Shown: positions 36,836 through 46,231, numbered from the stretch's first letter. The stretch is 64,000 bases of DNA from Sulfurospirillum sp. (GCA_014859685.1 JACUTU010000001.1:211416-275415), one strand, 5' to 3'. Translations and numbers: made by a program. The notes: generated from the sequence alone by a model not told the origin.

Positions 36836-38158
36836 TTAGAGTATATAGCGACTGCTATCTTCACTTTCTACGATTGCATCGAGCTTCTCATGTACCAAAT
36901 CTTTGCTTACATGTAACTCTTGTGAAGCAAATTCATCTGCACTGTAACTTATGTCTTCCAATACTTTTTCGATCACAGTATGTAATCTTCTAGCACCTAT
37001 ATCTTCTGTTTTTTCATTAGTTTGTTGTGCAATTTTTGCTATGGATTGAATTGCATCATCATCAAAAATAAGCTTTACGCCTTCTACGCTCATAAGCGCT
37101 TCATACTGTTTTAAAAGAGAGTTTTTAGGCTGAGTTAATATCTTATAAAGTATCTCTTCACTCAAAGAACTGAGTTCTACTCGAAGCGGAAATCTGCCTT
37201 GAAGTTCAGGAATAAGATCACTTGGTTTGCTTAGATGAAACGCACCCGCTGCGATAAAAAGGATGTGATCTGTTTTAACAATACCATATTTTGTGTTTAC
37301 ATCACTGCCCTCAACGATCGGCAAAAGATCTCTTTGAACACCTTCTTTGCTAGGGTCACTGTGTCCTCTATTGGTTGCACTTACGGCTATTTTATCTATC
37401 TCATCTATAAAAATAATGCCACCATTTTGTGCTCTATCGAGTGCTTCTGCTTTGATGCTTTCAAAATCCAAAAGTTTTTCACTCACCTCGTTTCTAAGTG
37501 CTTCTTTTGCATCTTTGATCTTGAGTTCTTTTTTAATATTTTGCTTGTTAGAACCTAAAATTTTTATAAATGATTCTTGCACTTTGATCATCTCTGGAGG
37601 CAAATTTGAATCTTGGATTTCTGAAGTGCTGCTGAGTTCTATTTCGATGCTGAGCTCATTGAGTTCACCATCTGTGAGTTTTTGTTTCATGCGTTCAAAA
37701 CTTCTCGCATAATCCTCTTTTTTTTCTTCACTTGCTCCTTTTGGCAATGGCGGCAAGAGTTTTTCAATAATAGTTTTTTCTATCTGATCATCGATTATGC
37801 TTGCATTTTTCTCTTTGTGTTCATGTTTTACAAGATTTACAGAAGCCATAACAAGATCTCGAACCATTGATTCTACATCCCTGCCTACAAAGCCTACTTC
37901 TGTGTATTTGCTCGCTTCTACTTTAATGAGCGGTAATCCCATCATTTTGGCGAGTCTTCTGGCAATCTCTGTTTTTCCAACACCGGTTGAGCCAATCATG
38001 AGGATATTTTTTGGCATAATCTCTTCTTGCATTTCGCCATCTAGTTGCAATCGTCTGTATCTATTTCGCAAAGCTATAGCGATCGCTTTTTTTGCTTCAA
38101 ATTGCCCGATGATGTACTCATCAAGATAGCTAACTATTTTTTTTGGAGTTAAATTCAT
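36836..38158 (-). CDS. hslU: HslU, ATPase subunit of the HslUV protease
   Basis: A 440-residue AAA+ unfoldase with GSTGVGKTEIARRLA (Walker A), GIIFIDEIDKIA (Walker B), an inserted I-domain of about 120 residues, and the C-terminal EDSSRYIL tail that docks into HslV. It unfolds substrates for HslV. It begins seven bases after the hslV stop. A palindrome copy at 36906 lies in the C-terminal domain. Confidence 0.96.
   Translation of the reverse strand: MNLTPKKIVSYLDEYIIGQFEAKKAIAIALRNRYRRLQLDGEMQEEIMPKNILMIGSTGVGKTEIARRLAKMMGLPLIKVEASKYTEVGFVGRDVESMVRDLVMASVNLVKHEHKEKNASIIDDQIEKTIIEKLLPPLPKGASEEKKEDYARSFERMKQKLTDGELNELSIEIELSSTSEIQDSNLPPEMIKVQESFIKILGSNKQNIKKELKIKDAKEALRNEVSEKLLDFESIKAEALDRAQNGGIIFIDEIDKIAVSATNRGHSDPSKEGVQRDLLPIVEGSDVNTKYGIVKTDHILFIAAGAFHLSKPSDLIPELQGRFPLRVELSSLSEEILYKILTQPKNSLLKQYEALMSVEGVKLIFDDDAIQSIAKIAQQTNEKTEDIGARRLHTVIEKVLEDISYSADEFASQELHVSKDLVHEKLDAIVESEDSSRYIL
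36906..36917. repeat. Dispersed palindrome copy, CTTACATGTAAC
   Basis: Eleven of twelve bases match, inside hslU, reading Glu-Leu-His-Val-Ser on the gene strand. Confidence 0.7.
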
Positions 38159-38165
38159 ATTCGTA

Positions 38166-38702
38166 TCAATCCTCTAAGACAAAAGTTTTAATATTTGCAT
38201 TGGTATATATGCAAAGTTCAGATGCGATAAGAAGTGATTCTTTAACGAGCGTTTCTTCTTCTAAATTCGCGTGTCTAAAAAGCGCTCTAGCGGCTGATAA
38301 TGCAAAGTTTCCACCACTTCCGATAGCTGCTATTTTTCCATCTTCTGGCTCAACCACATCACCTGTTCCACTAAGGATAAAAAGATGTTCTTGGTTTAAA
38401 ACAAGCATCATAGCCTCTAAGCGTCTGAGCATTTTATCTTTTCGCCACTCTTTTGAAAATTCTATGACTGATTTGAAAAGATCACCTTTTTTTTGTTCAA
38501 GTATTCCCTCAAACATATCAAATAGATTAAATGCATCAGCAGTGCTTCCGGCAAATCCTGCTAAAATCTTTCCGTGGTAGAGTTTGCGGATTTTTGTAGC
38601 ATTGCCCTTGAGGATAGAAGTGCCAAAAGTTACTTGCCCATCTCCGCCGATAACCGCTTTGTTTGCACCTTTGTAAGCAAGTATGGTTGTGGCTTCAAAC
38701 AT
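38166..38702 (-). CDS. hslV: HslV, proteolytic subunit of the HslUV protease
   Basis: A 178-residue N-terminal nucleophile protease. The start [12 protein letters not shown] shows the catalytic threonine after a four-residue leader, longer than the single Met removed in E. coli, so it needs a short propeptide cleavage; I recall the same in Campylobacter. GGDGQVTFG and [11 protein letters not shown] are the other active-site blocks. It is followed by hslU. Confidence 0.96.
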   Translation of the reverse strand: MFEATTILAYKGANKAVIGGDGQVTFGTSILKGNATKIRKLYHGKILAGFAGSTADAFNLFDMFEGILEQKKGDLFKSVIEFSKEWRKDKMLRRLEAMMLVLNQEHLFILSGTGDVVEPEDGKIAAIGSGGNFALSAARALFRHANLEEETLVKESLLIASELCIYTNANIKTFVLED

Positions 38703-38704
38703 AT

Positions 38705-39151
38705 CTACTCTCCGATGATTTCAAGTTTGAGTGGCGCGTGGATACCATGACCTAATTTGAGTGTGATTTCAAATAATCCTGTAGTTTTGATAACATTATC
38801 AATCTCAACAGTCCTCTTATCTATTTCAATATTTTTTTGCTCAAGCAGTTCATGTGCGATCTCATCTTTAGTCACAGCACCAAAAAGGCTTCCATTTGCT
38901 CCTAATTTTCGCTTGATAACAAGGGTGATTGTAGCAAGTTGTGCCTCGATAGACTTGAGGTTTTCTATGAGTGCGATCTCATCAGCAGCTTTTTTTCGCT
39001 CACCAGATTCGTGTTTTTTGATCACTTCATGCGTTGCAAGAAGTGCAAAACCTTTGCCTATGAGAAAATTTTGTCCATAGCCATCCTTAACCTCGTGAAT
39101 TTCACCTTTTTTTCCTAAATTTTTTACATCTTTGAGTAATAAAACTTTCAT
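38705..39151 (-). CDS. rplI: 50S ribosomal protein L9
   Basis: A 148-residue protein starting [18 protein letters not shown] with the invariant GYGQNFLI segment, a long connecting helix and the C-terminal RNA-binding domain. It precedes hslV by two bases. Its usual partners rpsF and rpsR are not here; the link to hslVU is a lineage arrangement. Confidence 0.96.
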   Translation of the reverse strand: MKVLLLKDVKNLGKKGEIHEVKDGYGQNFLIGKGFALLATHEVIKKHESGERKKAADEIALIENLKSIEAQLATITLVIKRKLGANGSLFGAVTKDEIAHELLEQKNIEIDKRTVEIDNVIKTTGLFEITLKLGHGIHAPLKLEIIGE

Positions 39152-39163
39152 TTTTTTCCTTTT

Positions 39164-39544
39164 TTAGTTATTTGGTAATGGGGCATTTTGCACTATTTTG
39201 CCGCTATATCCTACGATACCTTGGCTAAGATGCCCGATCTTTTTAAAGCCCATTTTTTTAAGAAGTTCCAATACATAAGAAGTTCTGCTACCTGTGCGAC
39301 AATAGATCAAGACGCATTTATCTTTATACTCTTCAAGCTTTTGCATGTATTTGCCAAAATTACTAGTAGGCATCAGTAGGTCCGCACCAACTATACTCGC
39401 TTGTGTATATTCAAAAATTTCACGAATATCTATGAGTACAAAATCAAGCAGTCCTTTGCTTCTACATGTAAGGAATTTTTGTAACGCCTCATCACTCACT
39501 TGCATATTGTGAGAGCATTGTTCTAACAGTTTTTCGCATGGCAT
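39164..39544 (-). CDS. Rhodanese-like domain protein
   Basis: A 126-residue single rhodanese domain with DIREIFEY and the active loop CRTGSR, whose cysteine would carry a persulfide. It likely moves sulfane sulfur, fitting a sulfur-active organism, but the partner is unknown. It lies between argG and rplI with gaps of a few bases. A palindrome variant (39461) encodes Phe-Leu-Thr-Cys-Arg; this cysteine is not the catalytic one. Confidence 0.9.
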   Translation of the reverse strand: MPCEKLLEQCSHNMQVSDEALQKFLTCRSKGLLDFVLIDIREIFEYTQASIVGADLLMPTSNFGKYMQKLEEYKDKCVLIYCRTGSRTSYVLELLKKMGFKKIGHLSQGIVGYSGKIVQNAPLPNN

Positions 39545-39546
39545 GA

Positions 39547-40773
39547 CTATCTGCCTTGTGCTTTTTTATTTTTGCCGCTAATGATGAAGCGAAGTGCATT
39601 GAGTTTGATAAAACCCTCAGCATCTTTTTGGTTATATACTTCATCTTCTTCAAATGTACAAAACGCTTCATTAAAAAGATTATTTGTTTTTGAATCTCTT
39701 CCAACAACTGTGATATTGCCTTTGTAGAGTTTAAGTTTTACAGTTCCATTGACGCTTTCTTGAGATTTATCGATAGCTGCTTGCATCATTTCGCGTTCTG
39801 GTGCAAACCAAAAACCATTATAGATTGTTGATGCATATCTTGGGATGAGGCTATCTTTAAAATGTGCCGCTTCTCTGTCAAGTGTGATGCTCTCAATTGC
39901 ACGGTGTGCTTTGAGCATAATACTGCCGCCTGGTGTTTCATAGCATCCTCGACTTTTCATGCCCACAAAACGATTTTCTACAATATCGATGCGACCGATG
40001 CCGTGTTTGCAGCCAAGTTCATTGAGTCTTGTAAGCATAGAAGCTGGGGAAAGAGTCTCACCGTTGAGTGCTATCGGATCGCCATTTTTGTACTCTAACT
40101 CTATATATTCAGGTATATCAGGTGCATTTTGCGGACTAGTTGTCCATCGCCACATATCTTCATCAGGTTCAGCATTTGGATCTTCAAGCACTAAACCCTC
40201 ATAAGAGATATGCAATAAGTTTGCATCCATAGAATATGGGGATTTGCCGGGTTTTTTTTCTATGTTGATGCCATTTTTTACAGCGTATGCGAGTAGTTTT
40301 TCTCTTGAATTGAGATCCCACTCTCTCCATGGAGCGATGATAGTCAAATCGGCATTTATAGCAAGGTAGCCTATCTCAAATCTTACTTGGTCATTTCCTT
40401 TTCCAGTAGCCCCATGACTTACTGCGTCTGCGCCTGTGAGTGCTGCGATTTGGGCTTGTCTTTTTGCGATAAGTGGACGAGCGATAGAGGTTCCTAAGAG
40501 GTATTCGCCCTCATAAATTGCATTGGCTCTAAACATGGGAAAAACGAAATCTTTCACAAATTCCTCTTTGAGATCTTCGATAAAAATATTTTCAGGTTTG
40601 ATACCAAGTTCTATCGCTTTTTTGCGAGCTGGTTCTAATTCTTCGCCTTGACCAATATCGGCTGTAAAAGTTACTACTTCGCAATGGTACTCATCTTGTA
40701 ACCATTTTAAAATGATGCTTGTATCTAAGCCACCAGAATATGCTAAAACAACTTTTTTTACATTTTTTTTCAT
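39547..40773 (-). CDS. argG: Argininosuccinate synthase
   Basis: A 408-residue enzyme with the ATP-binding [15 protein letters not shown] near residue 10 and the conserved [13 protein letters not shown]. It joins citrulline and aspartate in arginine synthesis. It is the first gene of the leftward operon ending at era. An AGAGGA ribosome-binding site precedes the ATG, and the upstream gap carries two repeat families. Confidence 0.96.
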   Translation of the reverse strand: MKKNVKKVVLAYSGGLDTSIILKWLQDEYHCEVVTFTADIGQGEELEPARKKAIELGIKPENIFIEDLKEEFVKDFVFPMFRANAIYEGEYLLGTSIARPLIAKRQAQIAALTGADAVSHGATGKGNDQVRFEIGYLAINADLTIIAPWREWDLNSREKLLAYAVKNGINIEKKPGKSPYSMDANLLHISYEGLVLEDPNAEPDEDMWRWTTSPQNAPDIPEYIELEYKNGDPIALNGETLSPASMLTRLNELGCKHGIGRIDIVENRFVGMKSRGCYETPGGSIMLKAHRAIESITLDREAAHFKDSLIPRYASTIYNGFWFAPEREMMQAAIDKSQESVNGTVKLKLYKGNITVVGRDSKTNNLFNEAFCTFEEDEVYNQKDAEGFIKLNALRFIISGKNKKAQGR

Positions 40774-40841
40774 TAACGCATCCTCTAAATTTTATAAAAT
40801 TTGTTGATTTTATCCAAAATAAGTGTAAATTTTGCTTACAT

Positions 40842-40909
40842 CTGATGTTACCCACTAAAACGAACTCGTCTGTTTTAGTTGTAGGGACAAATGTCCCTAC
40901 AGTCCCCTA
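40842..40909. repeat. 68-bp intergenic repeat, copy 1
   Basis: This stretch matches 45639-45706 without gaps, with about nine to ten differences in 68 bases. It contains two dyads: a CACTAAAACG/TGTTTTAGT-like arm pair and a perfect TGTAGGGACA/TGTCCCTACA hairpin (40880-40889 with 40892-40901). No coding frame is evident. It fills part of the 325-base gap between argG and the S4 gene, which otherwise holds the inverted-repeat element at 40915-41033. Confidence 0.7.
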
Positions 40910-40914
40910 TTTAC

Positions 40915-41033
40915 AAAAGTGCGTAAGGTCAGTTACATGTAGGGATACGGCAAAAAGTGTTCCATAAAAAGCATCCTTTAAATATCTTTTGATAAAATTA
41001 CCCACAAGTTATAAATTGACCTTACGCACTTTT
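40915..41033. repeat. 119-bp stretch bounded by perfect 17-bp inverted repeats (MITE-like)
   Basis: AAAAGTGCGTAAGGTCA at 40915-40931 is the exact reverse complement of TGACCTTACGCACTTTT at 41017-41033. A third copy of this end is at 56821. Between them is noncoding AT-rich sequence with a palindrome variant GTTACATGTAGGG and a possible TAAAAT box (40993) for the S4 gene. The arrangement suggests a small non-autonomous mobile element or a large hairpin; no target duplication is clear. Confidence 0.5.
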
Positions 41034-41098
41034 ATCCTTGCCGCCTAAATAGACGCGTGGTTTTAGATGTGTAACATTAGTTATAAAGGAAAATATGT

Positions 41099-41344
41099 AT
41101 GCGAGTTGATAAATTTTTAAATACAGTCAATATTACAAAACGAAGAGCAGTTTCTGAAGATATGTGTAAAAATGGTGTTGTGAGCATCAATGGCAAAGTT
41201 GCTAAAGGTGCAAAAGATGTAAAAGTCGGTGATGTAATTGAGATTTGCTACTTGCAAAAAACAGTGCAGTATACTGTCTTGCAAATTCCACAAACAAAAA
41301 GTATCTCAAAATCTTTGCAAAATGAATATATAAAGGAGTTATAG
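41099..41344 (+). CDS. Small S4-domain RNA-binding protein
   Basis: An 81-residue protein consisting almost wholly of an S4 domain: MRVDKFLNTVNITKRRAVSE, then GVVSINGKVAKGAKDVKVGD. Similar small S4 proteins (RlbA/Hsp15-like) act on rRNA or stalled ribosomes. I use ATG 41099 with AAAGGA nine bases upstream; the earlier ATG at 41095 is out of frame and stops at once. It precedes trpD by two bases. Confidence 0.88.
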   Translation: MRVDKFLNTVNITKRRAVSEDMCKNGVVSINGKVAKGAKDVKVGDVIEICYLQKTVQYTVLQIPQTKSISKSLQNEYIKEL

Positions 41345-41346
41345 GT

Positions 41347-42333
41347 ATGAGTTATGAAGCAACAAAAAAAACATTTGAAGCGCTTTTTAATCAAGAGATG
41401 AGTGACGCAGCGATGCGTGAATTTTTGGTTTCCATGCCACTTGATGAGAGTACGCAAGTTACAGATCTAGCTGCAGCTGCTGATGTGATGCGTTCACATG
41501 CTTTGCCCTTACATGTACGCGATGGTTTGCGTGAAAAATTACTCGATGTTGTGGGAACTGGTGGCGATAAAATAGGCAGTTTCAATATCTCTTCAACTGT
41601 TGCGATGCTTTGCTGTGCGGCTGGAAGTTTTGTGGCAAAACACGGAAGTCGTTCTGTAACTTCAAAATCTGGTAGTGCTGATATGTTTGAAGCACTTGGC
41701 GTGCGACTTGATTTGAGTATTGAAAATTCTATAAAGCTTTTAGAGGAAACGGGATTTACTTTTATGTTTGCAGCCAACCACCATCTAGCAATGCGTTTCA
41801 TTATGCCTGTGCGAAAATCTATCCCAAATAAAACTATCTTCAATATATTAGGGCCACTTACAAATCCAGCGGGTGTGCAAAAAACTATGCTTGGAGTTTT
41901 TCACAAATCATTTGTTCCAAAAATTGCAGCAGCATTGCGGATAAATGGAGCTACTAGTGCGATGATTGTAAGTTCCAAAGAAAATATGGATGAGATTAGT
42001 ATCAGTGATATCACGCATGCTGCAAGATTGCATGGCGGTGTAGTGGAAGAATTTGAGATCGATCCGCAAGTTTTTGGAATCAAAAAAGCACCGCTTGAAG
42101 CTATCATTGGAGGAGATGGTGTGCGTAACGCCGCACTTGTGAGTGATATATTTCATGCAAAAGCTAGCGATGCACAAAGAGATATTGTGCTTATCAATGC
42201 AGCGGGGGCGTTGATAGTTGATGGACTAGCACGAGATTTTCAAGATGGATTAGAAATCGCAAGAGATACCATCAAAAGTGGTAAGGCGTGGAAAAAAGTA
42301 CAAGAGATTATCAAGGTCTCAAGCACATTATGA
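41347..42333 (+). CDS. trpD: Anthranilate phosphoribosyltransferase
   Basis: A 328-residue enzyme of tryptophan synthesis with VVGTGGDKIGSFNISS, KHGSRSVTSKSGSAD and LGPLTNPAG, the phosphoribosyl-pyrophosphate and anthranilate sites. It stands apart from other trp genes, between an S4 protein and tsaE, so it is separate from a classical trp operon. Its stop overlaps the tsaE start as ATGA. A palindrome variant near 41509 encodes Leu-Pro-Leu-His-Val-Arg. Confidence 0.94.
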   Translation: MSYEATKKTFEALFNQEMSDAAMREFLVSMPLDESTQVTDLAAAADVMRSHALPLHVRDGLREKLLDVVGTGGDKIGSFNISSTVAMLCCAAGSFVAKHGSRSVTSKSGSADMFEALGVRLDLSIENSIKLLEETGFTFMFAANHHLAMRFIMPVRKSIPNKTIFNILGPLTNPAGVQKTMLGVFHKSFVPKIAAALRINGATSAMIVSSKENMDEISISDITHAARLHGGVVEEFEIDPQVFGIKKAPLEAIIGGDGVRNAALVSDIFHAKASDAQRDIVLINAAGALIVDGLARDFQDGLEIARDTIKSGKAWKKVQEIIKVSSTL

Positions 42334-42746
42334 AAAAAATACTCTCCCTCGAAGAATTACCACCGTTTTGCAAAGAGATTCATTCTATGCTCGGAGGTAG
42401 TGGTATCGTGTTATTGCAAGGAACACTTGCTAGTGGCAAGACATCTTTTGTACAAGCATTTACGAAATCTATTGGTTTACATGTAAGGCCAAATTCTCCT
42501 ACATTTTCACTGATGTGTGAATATGCAGATACGCTCAAACATTACGATATTTATCAAAAAGGTTTGCAAGGTTTTATCCAAAGTGGTTTGCTTGAGGTTT
42601 TGGCGGAGCCAAAATACCATTTTATCGAGTGGGCAGAAGTTGATTTTGAGAAGATGTTGCAACAATTAGGGTTTGATTTTCTTGTTATAAAGATAACAAC
42701 ATGTGGTGAAAAAAGATCTTATGAGGTTAAAAAATGCACAAATTAA
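42330..42746 (+). CDS. tsaE: tRNA threonylcarbamoyladenosine biosynthesis ATPase TsaE
   Basis: A 138-residue P-loop protein with [15 protein letters not shown] (Walker A) and [11 protein letters not shown], typical of TsaE/YjeE, which works with TsaB and TsaD in t6A modification of tRNA. I start at ATG 42330 overlapping the trpD stop; the frame is open further upstream but without family sequence. The 3' end overlaps lptB by 13 bases. A palindrome copy at 42476 encodes Gly-Leu-His-Val-Arg just before the conserved NSPTF. Confidence 0.93.
   Translation: MKKILSLEELPPFCKEIHSMLGGSGIVLLQGTLASGKTSFVQAFTKSIGLHVRPNSPTFSLMCEYADTLKHYDIYQKGLQGFIQSGLLEVLAEPKYHFIEWAEVDFEKMLQQLGFDFLVIKITTCGEKRSYEVKKCTN
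42476..42487. repeat. Dispersed palindrome copy, TTTACATGTAAG
   Basis: Eleven of twelve bases match, inside tsaE, reading Gly-Leu-His-Val-Arg. Confidence 0.7.
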
Positions 42747-43456
42747 AAGTTGATAAATTACAAAAAAATATCAAAAAAACAAAAATTATTGATGAAATTT
42801 CACTGGAGCTTAAGAGTGCTGAAATAGTTGGTTTGCTAGGTCCAAATGGGGCTGGAAAAACAACAACTTTTTATATGATTTGCGGTCTTATTCCTCCAAG
42901 CAGTGGCGAGATTTATTTGGATAATCAAAACATAACAAAGATGCCCTTGCATGAACGATCAAAGCTTGGTATTGGGTATTTGCCACAAGAATCAAGTATT
43001 TTTAAAGATTTGAGTGTAGAGGAAAATCTCATGCTTGCAGCTGAGATTATCTACAGCAAGCAAGAGGAGCGGGAGAAAAGAGTTGAAGAACTTTTAAATC
43101 TACTCAATATCGAACCAATTCGCCATAGAAGGGGTTTGAGTCTGAGCGGTGGTGAGCGACGAAGGTGTGAGATAGCAAGGTCTTTGGTGACTAAACCAAA
43201 ATTTTTATTGCTCGATGAACCTTTTGCTGGAGTTGATCCAATTGCTGTGGCAGATATCCAAAATATCATCCGTAATCTTGTGGAGCTTGGCATTGGAATT
43301 TTGATTACAGATCATAATGTGCGAGAAACTTTGGATATTTGTGATCGGGCGTATGTCATCAAAGATGGCGCACTTTTAGCAAGCGGAGATAGCCAAAGCG
43401 TGGCAAGAGATAAACTTGTTCGTACCTATTATTTAGGCGAAGATTTTAAACTCTAA
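42734..43456 (+). CDS. lptB: Lipopolysaccharide export ATPase LptB
   Basis: A 240-residue ABC ATPase: [14 protein letters not shown] (Walker A), [13 protein letters not shown] (signature) and [13 protein letters not shown] (Walker B). The [17 protein letters not shown] stretch is specific to LptB. It drives LPS extraction with LptFG, which are elsewhere. Placement directly before rpoN is a widely conserved arrangement in proteobacteria. Confidence 0.95.
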   Translation: MHKLKVDKLQKNIKKTKIIDEISLELKSAEIVGLLGPNGAGKTTTFYMICGLIPPSSGEIYLDNQNITKMPLHERSKLGIGYLPQESSIFKDLSVEENLMLAAEIIYSKQEEREKRVEELLNLLNIEPIRHRRGLSLSGGERRRCEIARSLVTKPKFLLLDEPFAGVDPIAVADIQNIIRNLVELGIGILITDHNVRETLDICDRAYVIKDGALLASGDSQSVARDKLVRTYYLGEDFKL

Positions 43457-43459
43457 ATC

Positions 43460-44728
43460 ATGAAATTACGCACACGCCAAACACAAACACAAAAACTCTC
43501 TTCAGTACTGCGAGGATGGTTGCCTATATTGCAGTCGCAACTTGATTCTTTAACTGAAGCACTTGAGCCTTTTGTGCAGGCAAACCCTTTTATAGAAGTT
43601 CGAAAAGGGCATGAGCGGAACGATTATGCACTACAAAAGAAAAATTTCTTTACAGAACTTTCTAAAAACTCCATTTCAAGTATAATTGAAGCATTAAGTA
43701 TTCAAAAAAAATCATTATATGAAACACTTTTTGAGCAAATAGGTTCGCCACTTTTTCCTACGAAAAAATCTCAAGATATAGCCTATGAAATTATAGAAAA
43801 TATCAACGATGAGGGGTATTTTGATGATGAAGCACTCCTACATGTAGCTCAAAAATTGCAAATAGACGCCCAAAGCGTGGATAAAATTCGTGCTCGTTTT
43901 GCATATATTGATCCAATTGGAGTTGGTGCACGCGATTTTAAGGAAGCATTTTTATTCCAACTTCATGATATGGATATAGAAGATTCTTTGCATTGTTTTG
44001 TGCAAGTGTTGATTAAAGATTTTGAAAATATAGAAAACTACAGTGAAAATCCGCTTTTTCAAGATGCTCTTTGTGTTATCAAAAAATTTAAAAATCCACC
44101 CGCCTTGGAGTATTTTGCTGATGAGGTGCAAGTTATTCCTGATTTGTTTGTGTATGAGCATGCTGGAAATATTGAAGTTGCCATCAATGATGCTTTTTAT
44201 CCAGATATAATCATCGATACAGAGGGGCTTGATGAAAAATCAGAGTATATAAGTGAGAAAATAAAAGATGCAAAAGATCTTATAGACGCCCTTGAAATGC
44301 GAAAAGCTACACTTTATAAGATAGGTTTAATGATCGTTGAATACCAGTATGATTTCTTTTTGGGAAGAGCGATAAAGCCTATGAAACTCAAAGATTTAGC
44401 AGATGAGTTAAAACGCAATCCCTCCACCATCTCGCGAGCAATTAGCGGTAAATATCTCTCGTGTTCTAGGGGTGTTATAGCACTCAAAGTGTTCTTTGCA
44501 ACTGCTGTTGATGAGGATATTTCAAATAGTGCCATCAAAGATTTTATGTGTGAATTGATAAAACATGAGGATCCAAAAAAACCTTTGAGTGATGTGCAGA
44601 TACTTGAGCTTATCGAGGAAAAATTTCACATCAAGATGGTAAGACGAACGATTACAAAGTACAGAAAACAGTTCAATATAGCAGGATCAAGTGAGAGAAA
44701 AAAACTCTATTTTCTCAAAAGTATTTAG
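43460..44728 (+). CDS. rpoN: RNA polymerase sigma-54 factor
   Basis: A 422-residue sigma-54. The N-terminal glutamine-rich region (LRTRQTQTQKLSSVL) binds activators, the centre has the core-binding domain with a helix-turn-helix LKDLADELKRNPSTISRAI, and the C-terminal RpoN box reads VRRTITKYRK (consensus starts with Ala). It should serve the -24/-12 promoters seen in front of flgH and arrC and needs AAA+ activators such as the regulator at 48926. A palindrome variant near 43848 encodes Leu-Leu-His-Val-Ala. Confidence 0.96.
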   Translation: MKLRTRQTQTQKLSSVLRGWLPILQSQLDSLTEALEPFVQANPFIEVRKGHERNDYALQKKNFFTELSKNSISSIIEALSIQKKSLYETLFEQIGSPLFPTKKSQDIAYEIIENINDEGYFDDEALLHVAQKLQIDAQSVDKIRARFAYIDPIGVGARDFKEAFLFQLHDMDIEDSLHCFVQVLIKDFENIENYSENPLFQDALCVIKKFKNPPALEYFADEVQVIPDLFVYEHAGNIEVAINDAFYPDIIIDTEGLDEKSEYISEKIKDAKDLIDALEMRKATLYKIGLMIVEYQYDFFLGRAIKPMKLKDLADELKRNPSTISRAISGKYLSCSRGVIALKVFFATAVDEDISNSAIKDFMCELIKHEDPKKPLSDVQILELIEEKFHIKMVRRTITKYRKQFNIAGSSERKKLYFLKSI

Positions 44729-44734
44729 CAATCT

Positions 44735-45565
44735 TTATGCACTTTTTTGGTGTTCAAAGTGGATTTTGATCATCTCATAAGCGTTTTGAATGAGTTCAAA
44801 TTTTTCTCTATATTGATTTGCCATCACACCATCTTGGAAATTATTGGTATCTGGATGGTACTGTTTGGCGAGTTTGAGGTATTGTTTGCGAATGGTGGTA
44901 AAACTCTCATCAATTCGACAACCCAAAACTTCATAATATTCTTGTAAAAGCCCCAAAATCCCACCAAACGGCTTTGACCTTCTTATCTTTTGCGTTAAAA
45001 CTTCTTTAAAAATTATTATTTGTTGTGCATCGTATATGAAAGTAACAAAGCAGCCAAGTAGTTCAGATTGGCTCAAAAGTTGCTCAAGAAGTTGCGCTGT
45101 TTTAAGTGAATTTGGATAGATACTTACTGTGTGATCTCGCAATTTGTATTTGATGAGGTGATCTTTAAAATAATTTTTGAGATATGCTACCATGAGGGAA
45201 TTTTTTGATCCAATATCTAGAATAATGGCGTAATTATCTTCTATAATTACGCGGATATTAAGTTGCTGCAAAATTTGATTTGATTGCAAAAGCGATATCT
45301 TGATGGTTTTATCTATAGAATTTCTGATCTCTTTACACATTTTCTTAAAATTGCGTGGATGTTTTTTTGCATATATTTTAGAGACAAGATTGAGAAAATA
45401 TCGTCTTTGCACGCTTTCATCTTCTTGTTTAAAAACTATTGTTTTGTTCTTTCTGCCGATCTTTTTTGTAAAATTTTTTTCGGTGAGATTTTGCAAATAG
45501 TAGTATGTTTTGGTGTCTTCACTGATACTAATGGAGATCATATCATGAGAAAATGAAACTTGCAT
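44735..45565 (-). CDS. Protein with C-terminal DnaJ domain
   Basis: A 276-residue protein whose last 65 residues are a J domain (EVLGCRIDESFTTIRKQYLK, then the HPD tripeptide in QYHPDTN). The N-terminal 200 residues are basic and unrecognised, with an SVSIYPNSLKTAQLLEQLL stretch. The J domain should stimulate a DnaK-type chaperone, while the N-terminal part would select the client. It converges on rpoN with a six-base gap. Confidence 0.85.
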   Translation of the reverse strand: MQVSFSHDMISISISEDTKTYYYLQNLTEKNFTKKIGRKNKTIVFKQEDESVQRRYFLNLVSKIYAKKHPRNFKKMCKEIRNSIDKTIKISLLQSNQILQQLNIRVIIEDNYAIILDIGSKNSLMVAYLKNYFKDHLIKYKLRDHTVSIYPNSLKTAQLLEQLLSQSELLGCFVTFIYDAQQIIIFKEVLTQKIRRSKPFGGILGLLQEYYEVLGCRIDESFTTIRKQYLKLAKQYHPDTNNFQDGVMANQYREKFELIQNAYEMIKIHFEHQKSA

Positions 45566-45613
45566 CTTTTTGCCTCCAAAATTTTAACTTTTAAAGCAAT
45601 TTTTATTCCAAAG

Positions 45614-45625
45614 TTTACATGTAAG
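45614..45625. repeat. Dispersed palindrome copy, TTTACATGTAAG, intergenic
   Basis: One of few noncoding copies, in the 228-base gap upstream of the arsR-like gene and 14 bases before the 68-bp repeat. Confidence 0.7.
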
Positions 45626-45638
45626 AATAAATTTTTCA

Positions 45639-45706
45639 CTGATGTTACGCACTAAAACGAACTTGTGCGTTTTAGTGGCAGTGACAAATGTCCCTACAAC
45701 CCCCTA
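45639..45706. repeat. 68-bp intergenic repeat, copy 2
   Basis: Gap-free match to 40842-40909 at about 86% identity. Here the first dyad is perfect (CACTAAAACG at 45650-45659 with CGTTTTAGTG at 45668-45677) and the second is degraded, the reverse of copy 1. Together the copies show two hairpins kept in different states. Confidence 0.7.
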
Positions 45707-45755
45707 AAGCTATGAAAAGGGTACTTTTCGAGAAGCTGTATTATTGTCTATCTGC

Positions 45756-45761
45756 TATAAT
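45756..45761 (+). promoter_or_regulatory. Extended -10 promoter for the arsR-like gene
   Basis: TGC-TATAAT, 33 bases before the GTG start, with an AAAGG ribosome-binding site in between. Confidence 0.5.
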
Positions 45762-45793
45762 TCACAAAATAAATCATAAAAAAGGTTTTAATT

Positions 45794-46102
45794 GTGGATA
45801 TTTTCTTAAAAACAGTTGGAGCAATCAATGATGAAACAAGGGTGAAGATTCTTCGTTTTATATCTGAGAAAGAAAAAGTGTGCGTTTGTGATGTAGAGAG
45901 TGCTTTTGATATGATCCAATCACGCATCTCAAGACACCTCAAGATCCTCAAAGATGGTGGTTTTCTGAGAGTTGAACGAGAGGGAAAGTGGGCGTATTAT
46001 AGCATTAAAACGCCACTTGATGTTTTTCGTTTAGAAGTTTTACAAGAGATCAAAACACTTGATATTCAAATTCCAAAATTTACACATCGATGTATCGTGT
46101 GA
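45794..46102 (+). CDS. ArsR/SmtB family transcriptional repressor with arsenic-type CVCD motif
   Basis: A 102-residue winged-helix protein. KVCVCDVESAF places C30 and C32 in the recognition-helix position of the classical ELCVCDL arsenite-binding motif, and QSRISRHLKILKDGGFLRVEREGKWAYYSI is the DNA-binding wing. A third cysteine near the C-terminus (HRCIV) may help. It would release DNA on arsenite or antimonite. No arsB/arsC is adjacent; the next gene is a SulP transporter with its own promoter. Start is GTG 45794. Confidence 0.85.
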   Translation: MDIFLKTVGAINDETRVKILRFISEKEKVCVCDVESAFDMIQSRISRHLKILKDGGFLRVEREGKWAYYSIKTPLDVFRLEVLQEIKTLDIQIPKFTHRCIV

Positions 46103-46116
46103 GCAAAAATATGCTC
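46101..46116. terminator. Weak hairpin after the arsR-like gene
   Basis: GAGCA and TGCTC pair across AAAAAT right at the stop codon. There is no clear T-run, so termination is doubtful. Confidence 0.3.
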
Positions 46117-46185
46117 AAGTTGCGTATTGAGCGTCGATGATGTGAATGCTTTTTTACAAAAAACTGTCTTTCAGCTTTTTTTCGA

Positions 46186-46191
46186 TATAAT
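46186..46191 (+). promoter_or_regulatory. -10 box for the SulP operon
   Basis: TATAAT 41 bases before the SulP start codon in the 129-base gap after the arsR-like gene. Confidence 0.45.
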
Positions 46192-46231
46192 CCAGCCTTT
46201 TTAAAAAATGATATAAAGATGTTGGAGAAAA

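Noticed and set aside
40774-41098. A tRNA or known riboswitch in the longest gene-free gap
   Set aside because: The hairpins belong to repeat families also found elsewhere; no cloverleaf or recognisable aptamer core was seen.
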